A DNA stretch of 64,000 nucleotides. Origin: Zymoseptoria tritici IPO323 (taxonomy: Eukaryota; Ascomycota; Dothideomycetes; Mycosphaerellales; Mycosphaerellaceae). The translations under genes and the position numbers were made by a program. The stretch lies in the NCBI RefSeq assembly GCF_000219625.1, contig NC_018218.1, positions 4,526,001 to 4,590,000 on the forward strand, in the 5' to 3' direction. Positions 43,384-55,435 of this stretch are shown one piece after another; position 1 is the first letter of the stretch; each line of letters starts with the position of its first letter. Under the pieces are notes generated by a model, which was given only the letters and a program-made list of their open reading frames with translations, was not told the origin of the DNA and ran no database searches.

Positions 43384-46300
43384 ATGGATTCTTTTCTCAA
43401 AAGGTTTTCTTCTCATCGAGGCTTGAGGCTTGACAAAAGTAATGGCGACAGAGGCCAGAAGACTGCAGGAGCAAATGGTACCTCTGCTGTCAAACCCGCG
43501 CAGACGAACGGCACCAAGGAAAGGGCACCGGTCGGAGGCAGCTCTGCTGCTCCAGCCCCTCCAGAGCCTGAGCAGCTTTCCACACTCGACCAGATGCGGA
43601 AAGATACACGGAAGTCCATGGAGCAGCTTGGAACTCTTTTGAAGGCGATCAGGGCCCCTCTGCCGACCCAAACTGGCGATGGAAGCGCTCTGCCGCAGCC
43701 GAAGAAGGACACATTCTCCAAGGATGTCCGCGAGATCTTGAGGGATATTCCGAGGCAAGATATCGACGACATCGAAGGTCTGATCAAGGTCTTCAAGTCC
43801 ACCGCTATGGGAGAAAATCTGGACGACAAGGAATATCTCATGGAAAGCATGATTGCTGTTGCTACAAAACTCCCGGAGAGCTTCTTACAGGATCGACTCA
43901 CCACAACCCTGGTTACCACACTTTGGAACGATCTCGAGCACCCTCCCAATGTCATTCTCGGCGAGGAGTACGAGTTCCGTCAGCCCGATGGTAGCAATAA
44001 CAACTTCAAATATCCAAATGTCGGCAAAGCAGGTATGCCATACGCTCGCACAGTGAACCCAAAGTCCAAGCAGGGAGGCGTCCTTCCCGATCCTGGAGTC
44101 CTGTTCGACACAGTCATGGCTCGAAAGCACGAGGCCGGTGAGAAGCATCCGAACCGAATCTCGAGCATGCTGTTCTACCTCGCCTCGATCATTATCCATG
44201 ACATTTTCAGAACTGACCACTTGGACGCGAGGATCTCAAACACTTCATCCTACCTCGACCTCTCACCACTTTATGGCAGCAACTGGAAAGAGCAGAAGAC
44301 AATGCGCACTTTTCAAAACGGCAAGATCAAGCCAGACTGCTTCGCCGAGACTCGATTGCTGAGCTTTCCTCCTGGCTGCGGTGCACTGCTGATCATGTTC
44401 AATCGCTATCACAACTATGTTGTTGAGCAGTTGGCACTGATCAACGAAGATGGTCGATTCACGGAGAACCCGAGACAGGTGACTGTTGATCGTTATGGCG
44501 AGACAGGCTTGAACAAGCGCGATGATGATCTCTTCCAAACAGCTCGTCTGATCGTTTGCGGGCTTTACATCAACATCATCCTAATCGACTATGTCCGAAC
44601 GATCCTCAACCTAAACCGCACGGACGACAACTGGCAGCTTGATCCTAGAGTGGACATACCTGGCGGTATTCCCGTTGCAACTGGTAATCAGTGCTCGGCT
44701 GAGTGAGTGATCTGCTAGAAGTCGTAAGGGAGGGTTCATACTGATATGTTCTCAGATTCAATCTTGTGTACAGATGGCACTCCGCAGTGTCCGAACGTGA
44801 CGATCTGTGGACTCAGCAGCTGTTCAAGGAGCTTCCTCTTCCTGATGGCTTGACTGCCGAGGACGCAGCGAAGCCTGAGAACATGAAGAAGTTCCTGATG
44901 ACTCTTGCTCACATGCAGCATGATACTGAGAGCAAAGATCCTACCGAGCGTGATTTCCCGGCGCTCAAGAGTGAGAAGATGGACCGCATCCCAGAAGGTC
45001 CTTTCAAAGGCAACTACAAGGACGACGATCTTGCAGCCCTGCTGACCAGCAGCATCGAGGATTGTGCGAACGCCATGGGCCCACAACAGGTACCGGCCGT
45101 GATGAAGGCGATCGAGATCCTCGGAATCCAGCAGGCTCGCACATGGAGGTGTGCTACCCTAAATGAGTTCCGCGAGCATTTCCACCTCAAGCCACACAAG
45201 ACCTTTGAAGACATCACGACCAACAAGGAGGTGTCGGAGGCTCTCAAGCATCTCTACAACACTCCCGACGATGTCGAACTCTACCCAGGTCTGGTGGTCG
45301 AAGATGACAAGCAGGCGAAACTTCCCGGTTCTGGTCTTTGCCCATCTTACACTACCTCTCGAGGCGTCTTGTCCGATGCTGTCGCCCTTGTTCGTGGAGA
45401 TCGCTTCTACACGACGGCGTACACTCCGGCATCTCTGACCAACTGGGGATTCCAAGAAGCCTCGTCCGACCTCTCCATCGACAACGGCTGCGTCTTCTAC
45501 AAGCTCTTCCTCCGCGCGTTGCCAAACAGCTATGATCCAGGTTCGGTCTACGTGCACTATCCAATGACCATTCCCGATGAGATGAAAACGATCCTCCAGG
45601 GGCTTGAGAAAGATCACATGTACAACTTCGACAAGCCGAAGGCATCTCATCATCCTGTTACATTGTTCAGCCATGCGGCTGGTATGCAGGTCACTGAGAA
45701 TCAAGAGGATTTCCATGTCACTTGGGGTCCGGCTATGATCTTCCTGATGGGACCCGAGGCCAAGAACTTCATGCTGGCTGGTGATGGTCCAGAGAACGCA
45801 AAGTCGAGAGCTATGATGGAGAAGACGATGTACCAAGGTGCTCCCAATGCGAGTCGAGGTAAGACCCATACGAGTGCAGTGGCTGTCGCAAGCATGTACT
45901 GACAGCATCTCAGGCATTCCCTCCGGCAATGAAAAGTGGCTTACAGCTGTCCGCGACTTCTATGAAATGAAGACCACAGAACTGTTGAAGCAGAAGTCGT
46001 ACAAGCTGGCTGGCGTGAACAATGTCGACATCATCCGTGATATCGGCAACCTTGCTCACGTCCACTTTTGTGCTGAGCTCTTCAGGTGAGCATTTCTCAA
46101 GACAGCAGAACACAGGCATCATACTGACAATTAATAGCATTCCCCTTAAGACGGAGAAGTTCCCACTGGGCATCTTCACCGAACAGCAACTCTATCTCAT
46201 CATGGCCGCAGTCTTCACCTGCGTCTTCTTCGACCTCGATCCACCAAAGTCCTTCCCTCTTCGTCAAAAGGCCCGCGCCGCCACTCAATCGCTCGGCAAC

Positions 46301-47192
46301 ATCATGAAAGCTCAAGTCCAATCCGTGAAGACGTTTGGCAAACTCGCCGAGTCCCTTATCGACGTCGTGAAGCCCAACGATGGTCCTCTTGGCGACTACG
46401 GCGTGCACATGATCGCCCAACTCTGCAAGCAGGATGTCGACGTCGACGACCTCGTCTGGGGCAACATTATGGGCACGGCTGGCGGCATGGTCGCTAATCA
46501 AGGCCAGCTCCTCGGCCAAGCCCTCGACTACTTCTTCACCACCGGCAAGGACCACCTCCCCGAAATCAACCGTCTCGCGAAACTCGACACCCCGGAAGCC
46601 GACGACACCTTGATGCACTACCTCATGGAAGGCGCTCGCCTCAACGGCGAGACCGCCATCTTCCGCACCGTCACCAAGGACACTACCGTCGTCGACAATA
46701 CCCCTCTCCTCGGCGAACAGGTCCACCACCTCAAGAAGGGCGACACAGTCTTTGTGAACCTCAAATCCGCCTCCCGCGATGCTGCCGCCTACCCCAACCC
46801 CGACGCCCTCGACTTGACGCGAGACTTGAACAGCTACATCACCCTCGGCCACGGCGTGCATCAATGCATGGGCTTACCCATGACTCGCGTCGCGCTAACG
46901 ACGATGTTGAAAGTCATCGGCAGGCTGGATAACTTGCGACCCGCGCCTGTGAGTGTGGGAACGCAGAGCGTGGGACATTCCGTCAAGAAGGTGATGAAGG
47001 AGTTTGTGCCGGGCGATAAGCATGTCTTGCCTGAGGAGTGGCATTATCATCTTTACTTGACGGAGGATTGGGATCAGTATTTTCCATTTCCGACTAGTAA
47101 GTTTGAGATGGTTTGATGATGGATTGAGGAGGTTTGCTGACGTTTTGTGTGTTCTAGGTCTCAAGATCAATTTCGATGGGGAGATTCAGTAA
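43384..47192 (+). CDS. ppo: Psi-producing oxygenase / linoleate diol synthase-type fusion (haem peroxidase + P450)
   Basis: Bifunctional fatty-acid oxygenase: an N-terminal cyclooxygenase-like haem peroxidase makes a hydroperoxide from C18 fatty acids and a C-terminal P450-like domain isomerises it, giving oxylipins that steer sporulation. Five exons: 43384-44702, 44756-45858, 45914-46085, 46138-47096, 47158-47192; 1195 aa. Distal haem His is His272 (SIIIHDIFRT). The dioxygenase Tyr and proximal His are Tyr445 and His448 in NLVYRWHSAVS, just after intron 1. The P450 haem Cys is Cys1108 in LGHGVHQCMG; the usual Phe of the Cys loop is Leu here. The last exon holds 11 codons. Whether it is an 8-, 7,8- or 10-type enzyme cannot be told by eye. 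Confidence 0.93.
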
Positions 47193-47734
47193 GTTGGACG
47201 AGATGGTGGAGGCGGTGTCAAGATTCTGGCTCAGATTGAAGAGGAATGGGGTAATTCTTAGTGACAGCGGAGTGTCGAGTTGTGGTATTGTATGAATATC
47301 GCGCTGTACCATCTCTCAAGACCGAGTCCCGTTTCCTCTTCCATGGGCGCATTCGGCCCCAGTCTGCGCTACTGTGTCCTCAATCTGGGGCAGTCGCAGA
47401 CATGCAACTGCTTCTGCCAAGTCACTCACGCCATGGCAAAGCTTTGATTGCCGGCCGGCAGTTCAGCTTTTTTCGTGTGACTGCTGAGAGGTCTTGCCGT
47501 ACGGAGATTCAAGCGCTCCACGCCGTCAGTCGAACCTTGGCCGCTCCCGCCCAAATTGTCCGCATTGCGGCCTCCAAGCCGACACTGCGCCTCCAGGCCA
47601 CAAGGCCTGTGGATTTAATGCACCAGGGATGCTTCCTTCTAGATCTTCATGCCACCCAAGCAAACGCCATCGCTGCAAGAGTCCCTGCCCTTCCGTACTA
47701 GTACACTTAAAGACCCTCATCCTTGGTCGCCTGC
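47193..47734. other. Intergenic between convergent genes
   Basis: 3' flanks of the Ppo gene and the Rpb3 gene. An open frame (47261-47701 plus) has no recognisable content. Confidence 0.45.
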
Positions 47735-48874
47735 TCAGTATGGCCGCTGTCCGTGCTGTCCATATGGTGTCGCCTGTCCATATACGCTTGTAGCACCGTA
47801 CGCCGGCGTCTGCGCTCCATACGCCGTGTTTCCACCATACGCACTCTGTCCGCCGTATTGTGTATTTTGTCCTCCATTTGCCATACCGTCTTGTGGACTG
47901 AACCCACCGCCAAACCCATTCGCGTCCTGTCCTGCTGCTTCTGAGTCCAGTTCCGTGATGATGCCCGCCAATTTGTTCTGCAATACACGGATGCCCGAAT
48001 GTAGAATCTGATCTGGCGGCATGACGCCTGTTCCTTCGAGTTCAATGTAGAATGCTGAGGGCTCCGCTGCGTAGTTGAATGGTTCTCCTTCTTGCGGCTC
48101 CTCTTCCCATCCACCGTTCTTCTCCGGTCGCGGCCACTCCGCTTTCGCATCTGTCTCATACCATAGTGTTGTGTGACGGAGCTTGTTCCAAGGATCGTAT
48201 TCGAAGCCAATGGCTGCCGTCGGTGCCCACTTCGCGTGCTCTTTCGCAATGCCCTTGCGGGCGATGCATTTTAATTTGATCTCTTGTCCGCGGCGCAGTT
48301 GGCAGATGAGAGGTCCTTGGTTGTCCCGATCCATTACGATGGGGCGTCCACGCTCGGGCAGTTCGTCAGAGGAATTTCCCATCCCATTTGAGCGATTGTA
48401 GCCTGCGTTCGCGCCGGATTCGACAAAGAGGTCGCGCGCGAAGACTTTGAGGTTTTGGTCGCTGGATCGATTCGCGACGTTGAGGCGGAGGATCACGCTG
48501 CATTGATCGCAGTGTTCGTCGCATTGGTCGCAGTCGCGCCAGTCGACCATTTCTTCAACGCCTTTTGTGCTGAGGGGGATGAGACCGAGACGATGCGCGA
48601 GGAATTCGTCGGCGAGGACGGATGTGTTGGCTTCGACTTCGACGAGATCGATGGCGATGGTGGGGATTTCGGCGAGCATTGTGCGGCGGATCGAGTTGGC
48701 GAATGCGAGGCTGGTGTTGGAGAGGGCGAATTTGATGGTAGTTTTGTTGGTCTGCGCTGGTCAGTTTTTGTGATCCTTGAGTCCAGTATTGCGCGATCGA
48801 CACACCTCACGGATGGTCACTTTCGGTCCGGCATCATCGGCGTCCATGCCATCGTAGTTTCCATATGGGTCCAT
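47735..48874 (-). CDS. rpb3: RNA polymerase II subunit Rpb3
   Basis: Alpha-like assembly subunit of RNA polymerase II, nuclear, pairing with Rpb11. Two exons, 48806-48874 and 47735-48751, 361 aa. Exon 1 is MDPYGNYDGMDADDAGPKVT plus IRE; exon 2 continues TNKTTIKFALSNTSLAFANS, IRRTMLAEIPTIAIDLVEVE. The zinc loop reads CDQCDEHCDQCSV; the RPB3 core includes KLKCIARKGIAKEHAKWAPT. The C-terminal 60 residues form a low-complexity Gly/Tyr/Gln/Ala repeat (QNTQYGGQSAYGGNTAYGAQ, TSVYGQATPYGQ), a fungal addition beyond the conserved fold. Starting at the internal Met of MLAEIPT would drop the dimerisation strand, so the upstream exon is required. Confidence 0.93.
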
Positions 48875-49745
48875 CTCGCCGGTCTGGCGATGGGAAGAGA
48901 TGGCCGGCTTCGTGTGGTTGTTCGCAAGTTTCCCAGATAGCGGCGATCGATGACAGGAGTCGCCTGAGTTCTGGTGATGACTGAGCTTGGTGGTTCGGAA
49001 ATAGGATGCGGGCAGAGGTGGTCGGCGATGTCAATGAGATGGTGGAGTTCATCGCGCGTGTCGAGGAATTGAGGATCTGCGCCGGCTGAATCTCGGAAGC
49101 ATACTATCCGCCCAGCAAGTCATTCACTTCGCTTGCACTATCATCAGCCACTCCTTCCAAGTTCGGTCACTACACAGTCAATGCATCAGCTCTGCTTTCG
49201 ACGTTCATGTGTCAGATCTAAATCCTCCGGATGACTTTTTGGCCGTCCGGGTCCCCCGCCATGTACGACTGCATGGCCGTTGCGGTACCTCAATTGCACG
49301 ACGATTCAGAGCGTCCTGCTATCTTACCTATGTGTTATGTAGTCACATGTACGACTATTCTACATGTCTTGCCAGTCTGCCTGTACGCTTCCTTTGCATG
49401 TCTACTAATATATCTTTACGGCTAGTAAGCGTAGCTGCCAACTTGTATGTGCGTCTTTCCTGACTTGTATGCACGACTACTTGGCTGCGCATGTCGCTCG
49501 CCACGTACGACTGACTACTCAGCTGCCCAGGTCACTCGCCATGATGACTATCGGAGGACTCTCACGACCCTATCATTGCATGTAACATACGCTTGGAAGT
49601 GCTGCAAAGGCATCACTCCGCTGCTTTGCATTGTATTGATGTGATCAGATTCATCGATTCGATTGTCGGGACGAGTACTGGTCACAAGGGGCGTCTGGGT
49701 CCATCGTTCGGTCCATCAGCTTAACCATCACTACGCACTCCGACC
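48875..49745. other. Intergenic with a degenerate repeat (about 49255-49545)
   Basis: Variants of GTACGACT, often preceded by CATG or CACG, recur at about 49262, 49349, 49470 (GCACGACT) and 49504. They are interspersed with GTATGTGCGTC- and CTGTACGCTT-like words and CTGCGCATGTCGCTCGCC / CTGCCCAGGTCACTCGCC. It reads as a decayed short tandem repeat. No gene seen. Confidence 0.4.
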
Positions 49746-52649
49746 TCACTCCGACAACGTCTGGTTCCACAGACTCTGCACCGTCACATCCGCCGGCCAC
49801 TTCCCATTCGTCTCATCACTGACCACGGTAAAGCCAATCTCCACAGTCTCATTCGGAAGCAACCAAAACGCATTCTTGTCGAAGTGCATCACCACATCGG
49901 CCGGATAGTCGATCCATACCCATGCGGCAACACCCTTAGTCGCTGTGACCATGATCTTCCCGCCATCCGAAAAGCTGAAGCTGTATACCAGTCCAGGATC
50001 CACGAGTCTGGCGTCCTTCAACGGGGCTGGGTGAAACCAATTCTCGTGCTTGAAAGTCCGCGAAGCGTTGCTGTTGGGCAACTTCCCTTCGACCTCGACC
50101 TCCATTCGCAGGATGGCGTTGTTCACGTCCAAGCCGTACAGAAGCTCGGTCGTGTTCGTGTCCATGATTTTTGTGGTGTTGATGGCACCGATCGTCACAT
50201 CAACGGAAGAAGTATTCGAGCCGACGTCGAGCTTGGTTCCACTCCAATCGTACCAAGTGAGCGTCGCCTTGCCCTGGACAGAATCCCATAAGTCGGAAGT
50301 AGCCCATACGCTCAAGTTGCCCGTCGTACGGTTGAAGTATGGAGCAATGATGACATGCTCATATCGGTCCTTTGCCGCATAATGTAGGACCTTCCACCTC
50401 CCGTCGTATTCGACGCTGGACCAGGTCGGTGCCACCCAAAGATCCTCGAGCTGCCAGTACAGCGAGCCCAATTGGCGTTCTGGCAGGCCTGAGCCGCGGC
50501 GATAGAACTCGATTTGGGAAGTGTAAAACTCGGCCTGGAAGATTTGCGTGGCATGACACCAGGCAGAGAAATTCGCAGCGGCGTTTTGCTTGCTAGGGAT
50601 CGGATACCACATCTCCACGGCTTGGGTCATTTGGCCTTGGCCGGCCAAGGAGTTGCCGAGATTCATTGTGCTGAGGTTCCCTGGTGGATTGTGCTGATTG
50701 CGTTGCAGGATGACGGTCGAATTGAACTGCAAATCTCGCTCGGCGACTTGCTGTCTCCAAGACTGAATCGAGGGCATGGAGTGGTAGCCGAACTCGTTGC
50801 TGAAGCGTCCGACGGGATACGTAGATGCGTTTCCAAGAGACGCCGGATCGTAGTTATAGCTGTCTGTGTCAGTGGTGAATAGCCTCATGGCACATGGTCA
50901 GATACTCACTAGTCCCTCTCTCCGTATATCGATCCTTCCGTCTTGTTGTTATATCGTTGCACCATCGGCATGGGAGCGCTGTGGTTCAAGGTCAACCAGC
51001 CATTGCTCGTCGAACTTGGCTGATAGCTGATGCTTCTGGTGTTTCCATACACCACCGGGAGCAGGGTTTCCAAGAACAGCTTCTCGTACTCCGCCAAATA
51101 GCGATCATACTGCTCCGGGGCCGATTGGTTCACAAGGTACAATTCCAAGTTCTCCAATTCATTGCCGCCAGCCCAGAATGTCAGTGATGGATGGTGGTTG
51201 ACTCTCCTCACTTGGTACTCAGCTTCCTGGCGGGCGTTGTCGAGGAACTCTGGGGCAACAGGATAAAGCGCGCAGGCGAACTCCATTTCGGACCACAGGA
51301 GAAGGCCCTTCTCATCAGCGAGGTCGAACATGAAGTCTGGCGAGTATGCTCCGCTGGACCACACTCGGAGCATGTTTTGATTACCAGCGATGGCCGTGTC
51401 GAAGAGATTGCTGATCCTCTCTGGTGTCACTCTCGTCCAGAAGGCGTCGGGTGGGATGAAGTTCGAGCCTTTCGCATAGAACTCTCGACCGTTGATCTCG
51501 AAGTGCCAATTGTTTCCAGGTGCGATTCCTTGAGCCAACTGCTCGTTCGAGATGGGATTGCTGTTCAAAACGATGGTGCGGAAGCCTACTCGCTTGGTGA
51601 CGGTTGCCAGTGTGGAGTTTCTGGCGGAGACGAGATTGATCGTGAGGTAATACAATACCTGATCACCCATTTCAATTGGCCACCAGAGATCCACGACGCT
51701 ACTTGGAACGATCGTATCTCCAGTCGCAGTGGAGTCCGTGATGACCACATTGTTCAAAGCTCCGCTGGCAATCGTCGTCTGGTTATCGAGGCTCATCAGA
51801 CGATAAGTCATTGTGGCACCTTCAGGCATCTGACCAAAGTAGTCCAGACTGGCATTGACTACCCAAGACTGACTCTGATCGGGCGGTATGTTGTTGAGCT
51901 GGCCTTGCCGATAAATGTCAATCAACGTATTCCTCACTTTGACTTCCTCGTCCACCAGTTGAATGACCCAAGCCGGTTGCCATGGTCCAGTAGGCGAGAA
52001 AGCTGGACCCCAATCCCATCCAAAATCGCTCTGTTCCTTGCGAATGAACCATCGGTTTGGGAACTGGTAGAGCTGCTGCACGCCTTCTGGCCAGGTTTCC
52101 TGTCCGGGTTGGTTGGCAATCTCATCTGCGATAGTCGGAGCAGACCCAAAGTTGATGTCAAGCACGCGGTCTGTCTCGTTGCATGAGCTCAGAATCTCGG
52201 ACACATCGAACCAGTACTGCATCACGATTAGCCATTGCTTTCGCATGATCATCTGTCATTAGAGAACGTGCCTGTCTGAATTGGTTATTCGTACTGGCAA
52301 CATGCCGTCCACAAAACGAAATCGAAGTGAAAGTGTCCAGTCCATTGAACAGCAGCCAAGTAGAGCTCGCATTCGACGTCAGATCAGATATCGGCGCAGA
52401 TGTATAGGTCCAGTTCTGCCATACTATCCATCGAAGATTGTAGTTGTTCGCGCCATATAATGGATCGCCAATCACTTGGCTGGCCAAGAGATCAAGGTGA
52501 GCAGAGCTAGGAAGCTCGGCCGGTACGGAAATGTTGAGTAGAGCATTGGAGAGAGTCCAGTCGTTGCCCTCGAGAGAGCGATCTTTTGATGCAATGGTAT
52601 TTACGCACAGGGAGATTGCAACAGCGACGATGCAACGCATGGTGTGCAT
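49746..52649 (-). CDS. mndA: Secreted beta-mannosidase A, glycoside hydrolase family 2
   Basis: Exo-acting enzyme releasing mannose from the non-reducing ends of manno-oligosaccharides outside the cell. Three exons: 52272-52649, 50910-52216, 49746-50859; 932 aa, the usual length. Signal peptide near the start ([17 protein letters not shown]; the Met three codons earlier is equally possible). Exon 1 ends in STNNQFRQ and exon 2 resumes YWFDVSEIL, which requires a GC-AG intron (GCACGT...GCAG, 55 bp). Exon 2 to 3 is joined at YGERDY/YNYDP. The catalytic acid/base is Glu479 in WAGGNELE and the nucleophile Glu584 in [13 protein letters not shown]. Other family segments: [30 protein letters not shown]. 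Many Asn-X-Ser/Thr sites fit secretion. Confidence 0.93.
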
Positions 52650-53264
52650 ATTGAGTAGAAACGAGAATCATGAGAGTGATCAGCATACACGGCAAGTTTC
52701 GGTAATTATGTATGCGCTCTGCCATGCATTCAATGGCATCCTACGTGGATGATTCATGCTGTGTGCATGGATGTTCTCCTCACAGGATGATGTCAACATC
52801 AAGCTTCCCATCCGTCTCCGTGTCGCTTTGGGAATCTCCGTGTCGCTTTGGGAAGGAGCGGGGTCCGAGATGCAACGCCGAACGGGCTGCCACCATGCCA
52901 GTTCGCCAGTATAGCCTGATTCCGCACTGACGGTCATCATCAACAACTCAATAGATGCGTTGTTTGAGATGGTCTGAACAGGTAGCGAAGTTTGCATTGG
53001 CTCGGGAGTGTCGGTGGCTCGTTCAATGGCCAGTCGATAATTGCAGCGTGCAGGACGCAGGTCGGAAGCAGCATTGCCGAAGCAAAGATCGGTCTAGCGT
53101 TCAGGGCTTCTGCAAAAACAATGTGGATCGTCCTCATGTTCAAGCGCGCATCAAGAGCTGTTGGCGAAGGCCGAGGAGGTGCCCTCAAAACAGGACGTGA
53201 AGCTTCCGCACGGATTGCCCAAGGATGGTCCCGAACATGCAATGCCCGGGCATGCATTGCACGT
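52650..53264. other. Intergenic with a perfect 20 bp tandem duplication
   Basis: TCTCCGTGTCGCTTTGGGAA occurs twice back to back at 52815-52834 and 52835-52854, about 170 bp upstream of the mannosidase start. Nothing else recognised; open frames are short or antisense. Confidence 0.55.
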
Positions 53265-54291
53265 CTATCCATAATTGTCCAGCATTCTTTGAAAGACAGC
53301 ATCCGAAGATACCAATGTATCCTGTCCAAACTCTTCGGCAAACTTTGAGACACATGCGGCTCTGTGCTTCAAGTGGTCGCCTGCCGCGGAGATGCCGTCC
53401 TTCATGCCCGTATCGACCATCTTGTATGGTTTGACGTATAAGGGCGATTTCCTGGTATGATGTGCGTGAATGAATGCCATCAAGATATCCTCGCAGTTCA
53501 TGTGGTCATCGACGTACTTGCGGAGTCGCGTCATGCGCTCGTCCTGCGACCAGTAGGCGTGCATCCAATCGGTGTGGAACCAGGCGCTCTTGGTGAGGAT
53601 CATACTGTAGCTCTTTAGCCCACCGATATTGTAGGCAGTGTTGTCCTTGTTTGTTGCGCGGGCGATGAAGCCTGACATCCTTTCCCGTTGACCAAATTCT
53701 CGCCACACCTGATATCCGAACTCGACGTCTTTCGGGTCGTACAACATATCGTCATCCATGGCGAGCACGCTGTTTGTCTTGATGGCGTCGATTTTCAGGA
53801 AGCGTCCGTTGAGGGTGTTGACTTCGCGTTGGTCGATAATCACAGGAATCGGATAGTTGGACTGTGTGACATTGTCCAGTAGGCTGGTTGGCGCATCGCC
53901 TTGGACTTTTGGCCAGATGATAATCATGCGACGTAGAGAGGGGATGTCGCCGCTGGCGTAATGTTTGATCCAGTCCGGAAGCGTATCGAGCCTCTTCCAT
54001 GAGGGTGCAATGAGGCTGGCATGTCCCTGTGTCAGCGAATATGTTGTATTACTCCCACGGAGAGACTAACGTGAAGCCATCCTCCTCCGCCGGCGTTATG
54101 TTGCCCAAGACAGACTCGAGTCCATCGCTAGGACCGATAGGCTCATGAGCAGATCCGGAACCGCCATAGAATCTTGTGAGTTGGGAGAGGGGCTTCAACT
54201 GCGATTCATCCGCGAGCTGAGCGATCAGGGTGAAAGTCAAGATCAGGACAAGCAAAGTGGCACCGATGATCAACCTCTTGTCTCGAGCCAT
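53265..54291 (-). CDS. Type II membrane glycosyltransferase, exostosin/GT64-like
   Basis: Probable Golgi glycosyltransferase related to the EXTL2-type (GT64) domain. Two exons, 54071-54291 and 53265-54015, 323 aa. MARDKR is followed by a membrane anchor (LIIGATLLVLILTFTLIAQL) and a short stem. Of several possible acceptors, the one after CATGCCAG keeps frame and gives EEDGFTLIAPSWKRLDTLPD, which fits the family start. Then come HYASGDIPSLRRMIIIWPKV, FLKIDAIKTNSVLAMDDDML (the metal-binding DxD motif), GFIARATN and SMILTKSAWFHTDWMHAYWS, with NCEDILMAFIHAHHTRKSP as the C-terminal conserved block. The sugar donor in fungi is not known. Confidence 0.82.
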
Positions 54292-55435
54292 CGCTCTGAC
54301 AGTCGCTTGAGGTATGTCGAAGGCAGCAGCGGAAGCAGAAGTGGTCAAACTGGAATGACCATGCACTTCCGCTGCGGATGCCAGTCCGAATGTCAGACAT
54401 GGATGACCGGTGGGACTCTCATTTCTCAATCTGCGGCCTGCGCGTTTCGTGGATTGCGGCGTGTCTTACAGAAACAGCCCAATGAGCGCCTCGCCGTGCG
54501 CCGAAGTTCTTGCAAGGATTGTCCCATTCTCCGAGCATCCCTGTGGTTGCGCCATTGCTCACGCCAACACCATGCACAATGCGGCTGAACGTCTTTTGGT
54601 TGCAAAGGTTGCTGCACGATTGTGGCCGAGCGAGTCCTTGATAAATGCGTGCGAGTCTCGCATAAAGACTCAAGTCGACGCTGTGGAAAATCGGTACACT
54701 TTATGTGCTACACGCCACGATGGAGCAGATGATGCTGCTGCTTGAGTAGTTTTGTTGGTAGACGTTCATGCAGTCCTGTCGCTCGACGCTGGACATGCTG
54801 ATTCCCCGATGCTGGTCTATCGCATTGCATCTACCAATATGTCCACCTGCAGGGCAAAGCAGAACTCGGTCAGCAGGGCAAAGTCATCTTAAGAGGTACT
54901 TCTCATCTATCACAGCCAAGGTACTGCTCATCGTCGTCCTCGACATTCAACGAAGAACAACTCCCTCCAGATTGGTACATATTCCAACAATCCTGTCCCA
55001 ATCGGTTTCAATGCTCCGTCTGACGTCTGTCTTTTACACTTTGTACGGCCAGCCACCAATCAATGCTCGAGCCGGGCAACGCTATTGACCATGAATCGCG
55101 TCCCGCGTGCGCGCTCTCTCCACGGGGATGGATCCGTCGACCTTGGTAAATTACAGAAGGGAGCCGTGCAAGGGCCGATGCTGCTGCTAGTTGGCACTAC
55201 GGTATCGCATCCCTCCCACTGCCCGCCCCTGGTCAGTATAACACCACTCCCTGTTCCGATTTGAATCTTTGCGCTCGAGACCTCCGCAATGCTCTCCCCA
55301 CGGCACTAACCGCAAAGGAACGCGTCGGTCGGCCGAAGCTGTCACGTCAAACGTCGGGTCCAAGGGGAAGCAGCTTCCATCTCTTCCGTTCCTACCTAGG
55401 GCTAGCGAGAGCCGGCCACGGCAACAAGACACAGC
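54292..55435. other. Intergenic between divergent genes
   Basis: Shared promoter region of the GT64-like gene (minus) and the DOCK-family gene (plus). Short frames only; no repeat noticed. Confidence 0.5.
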
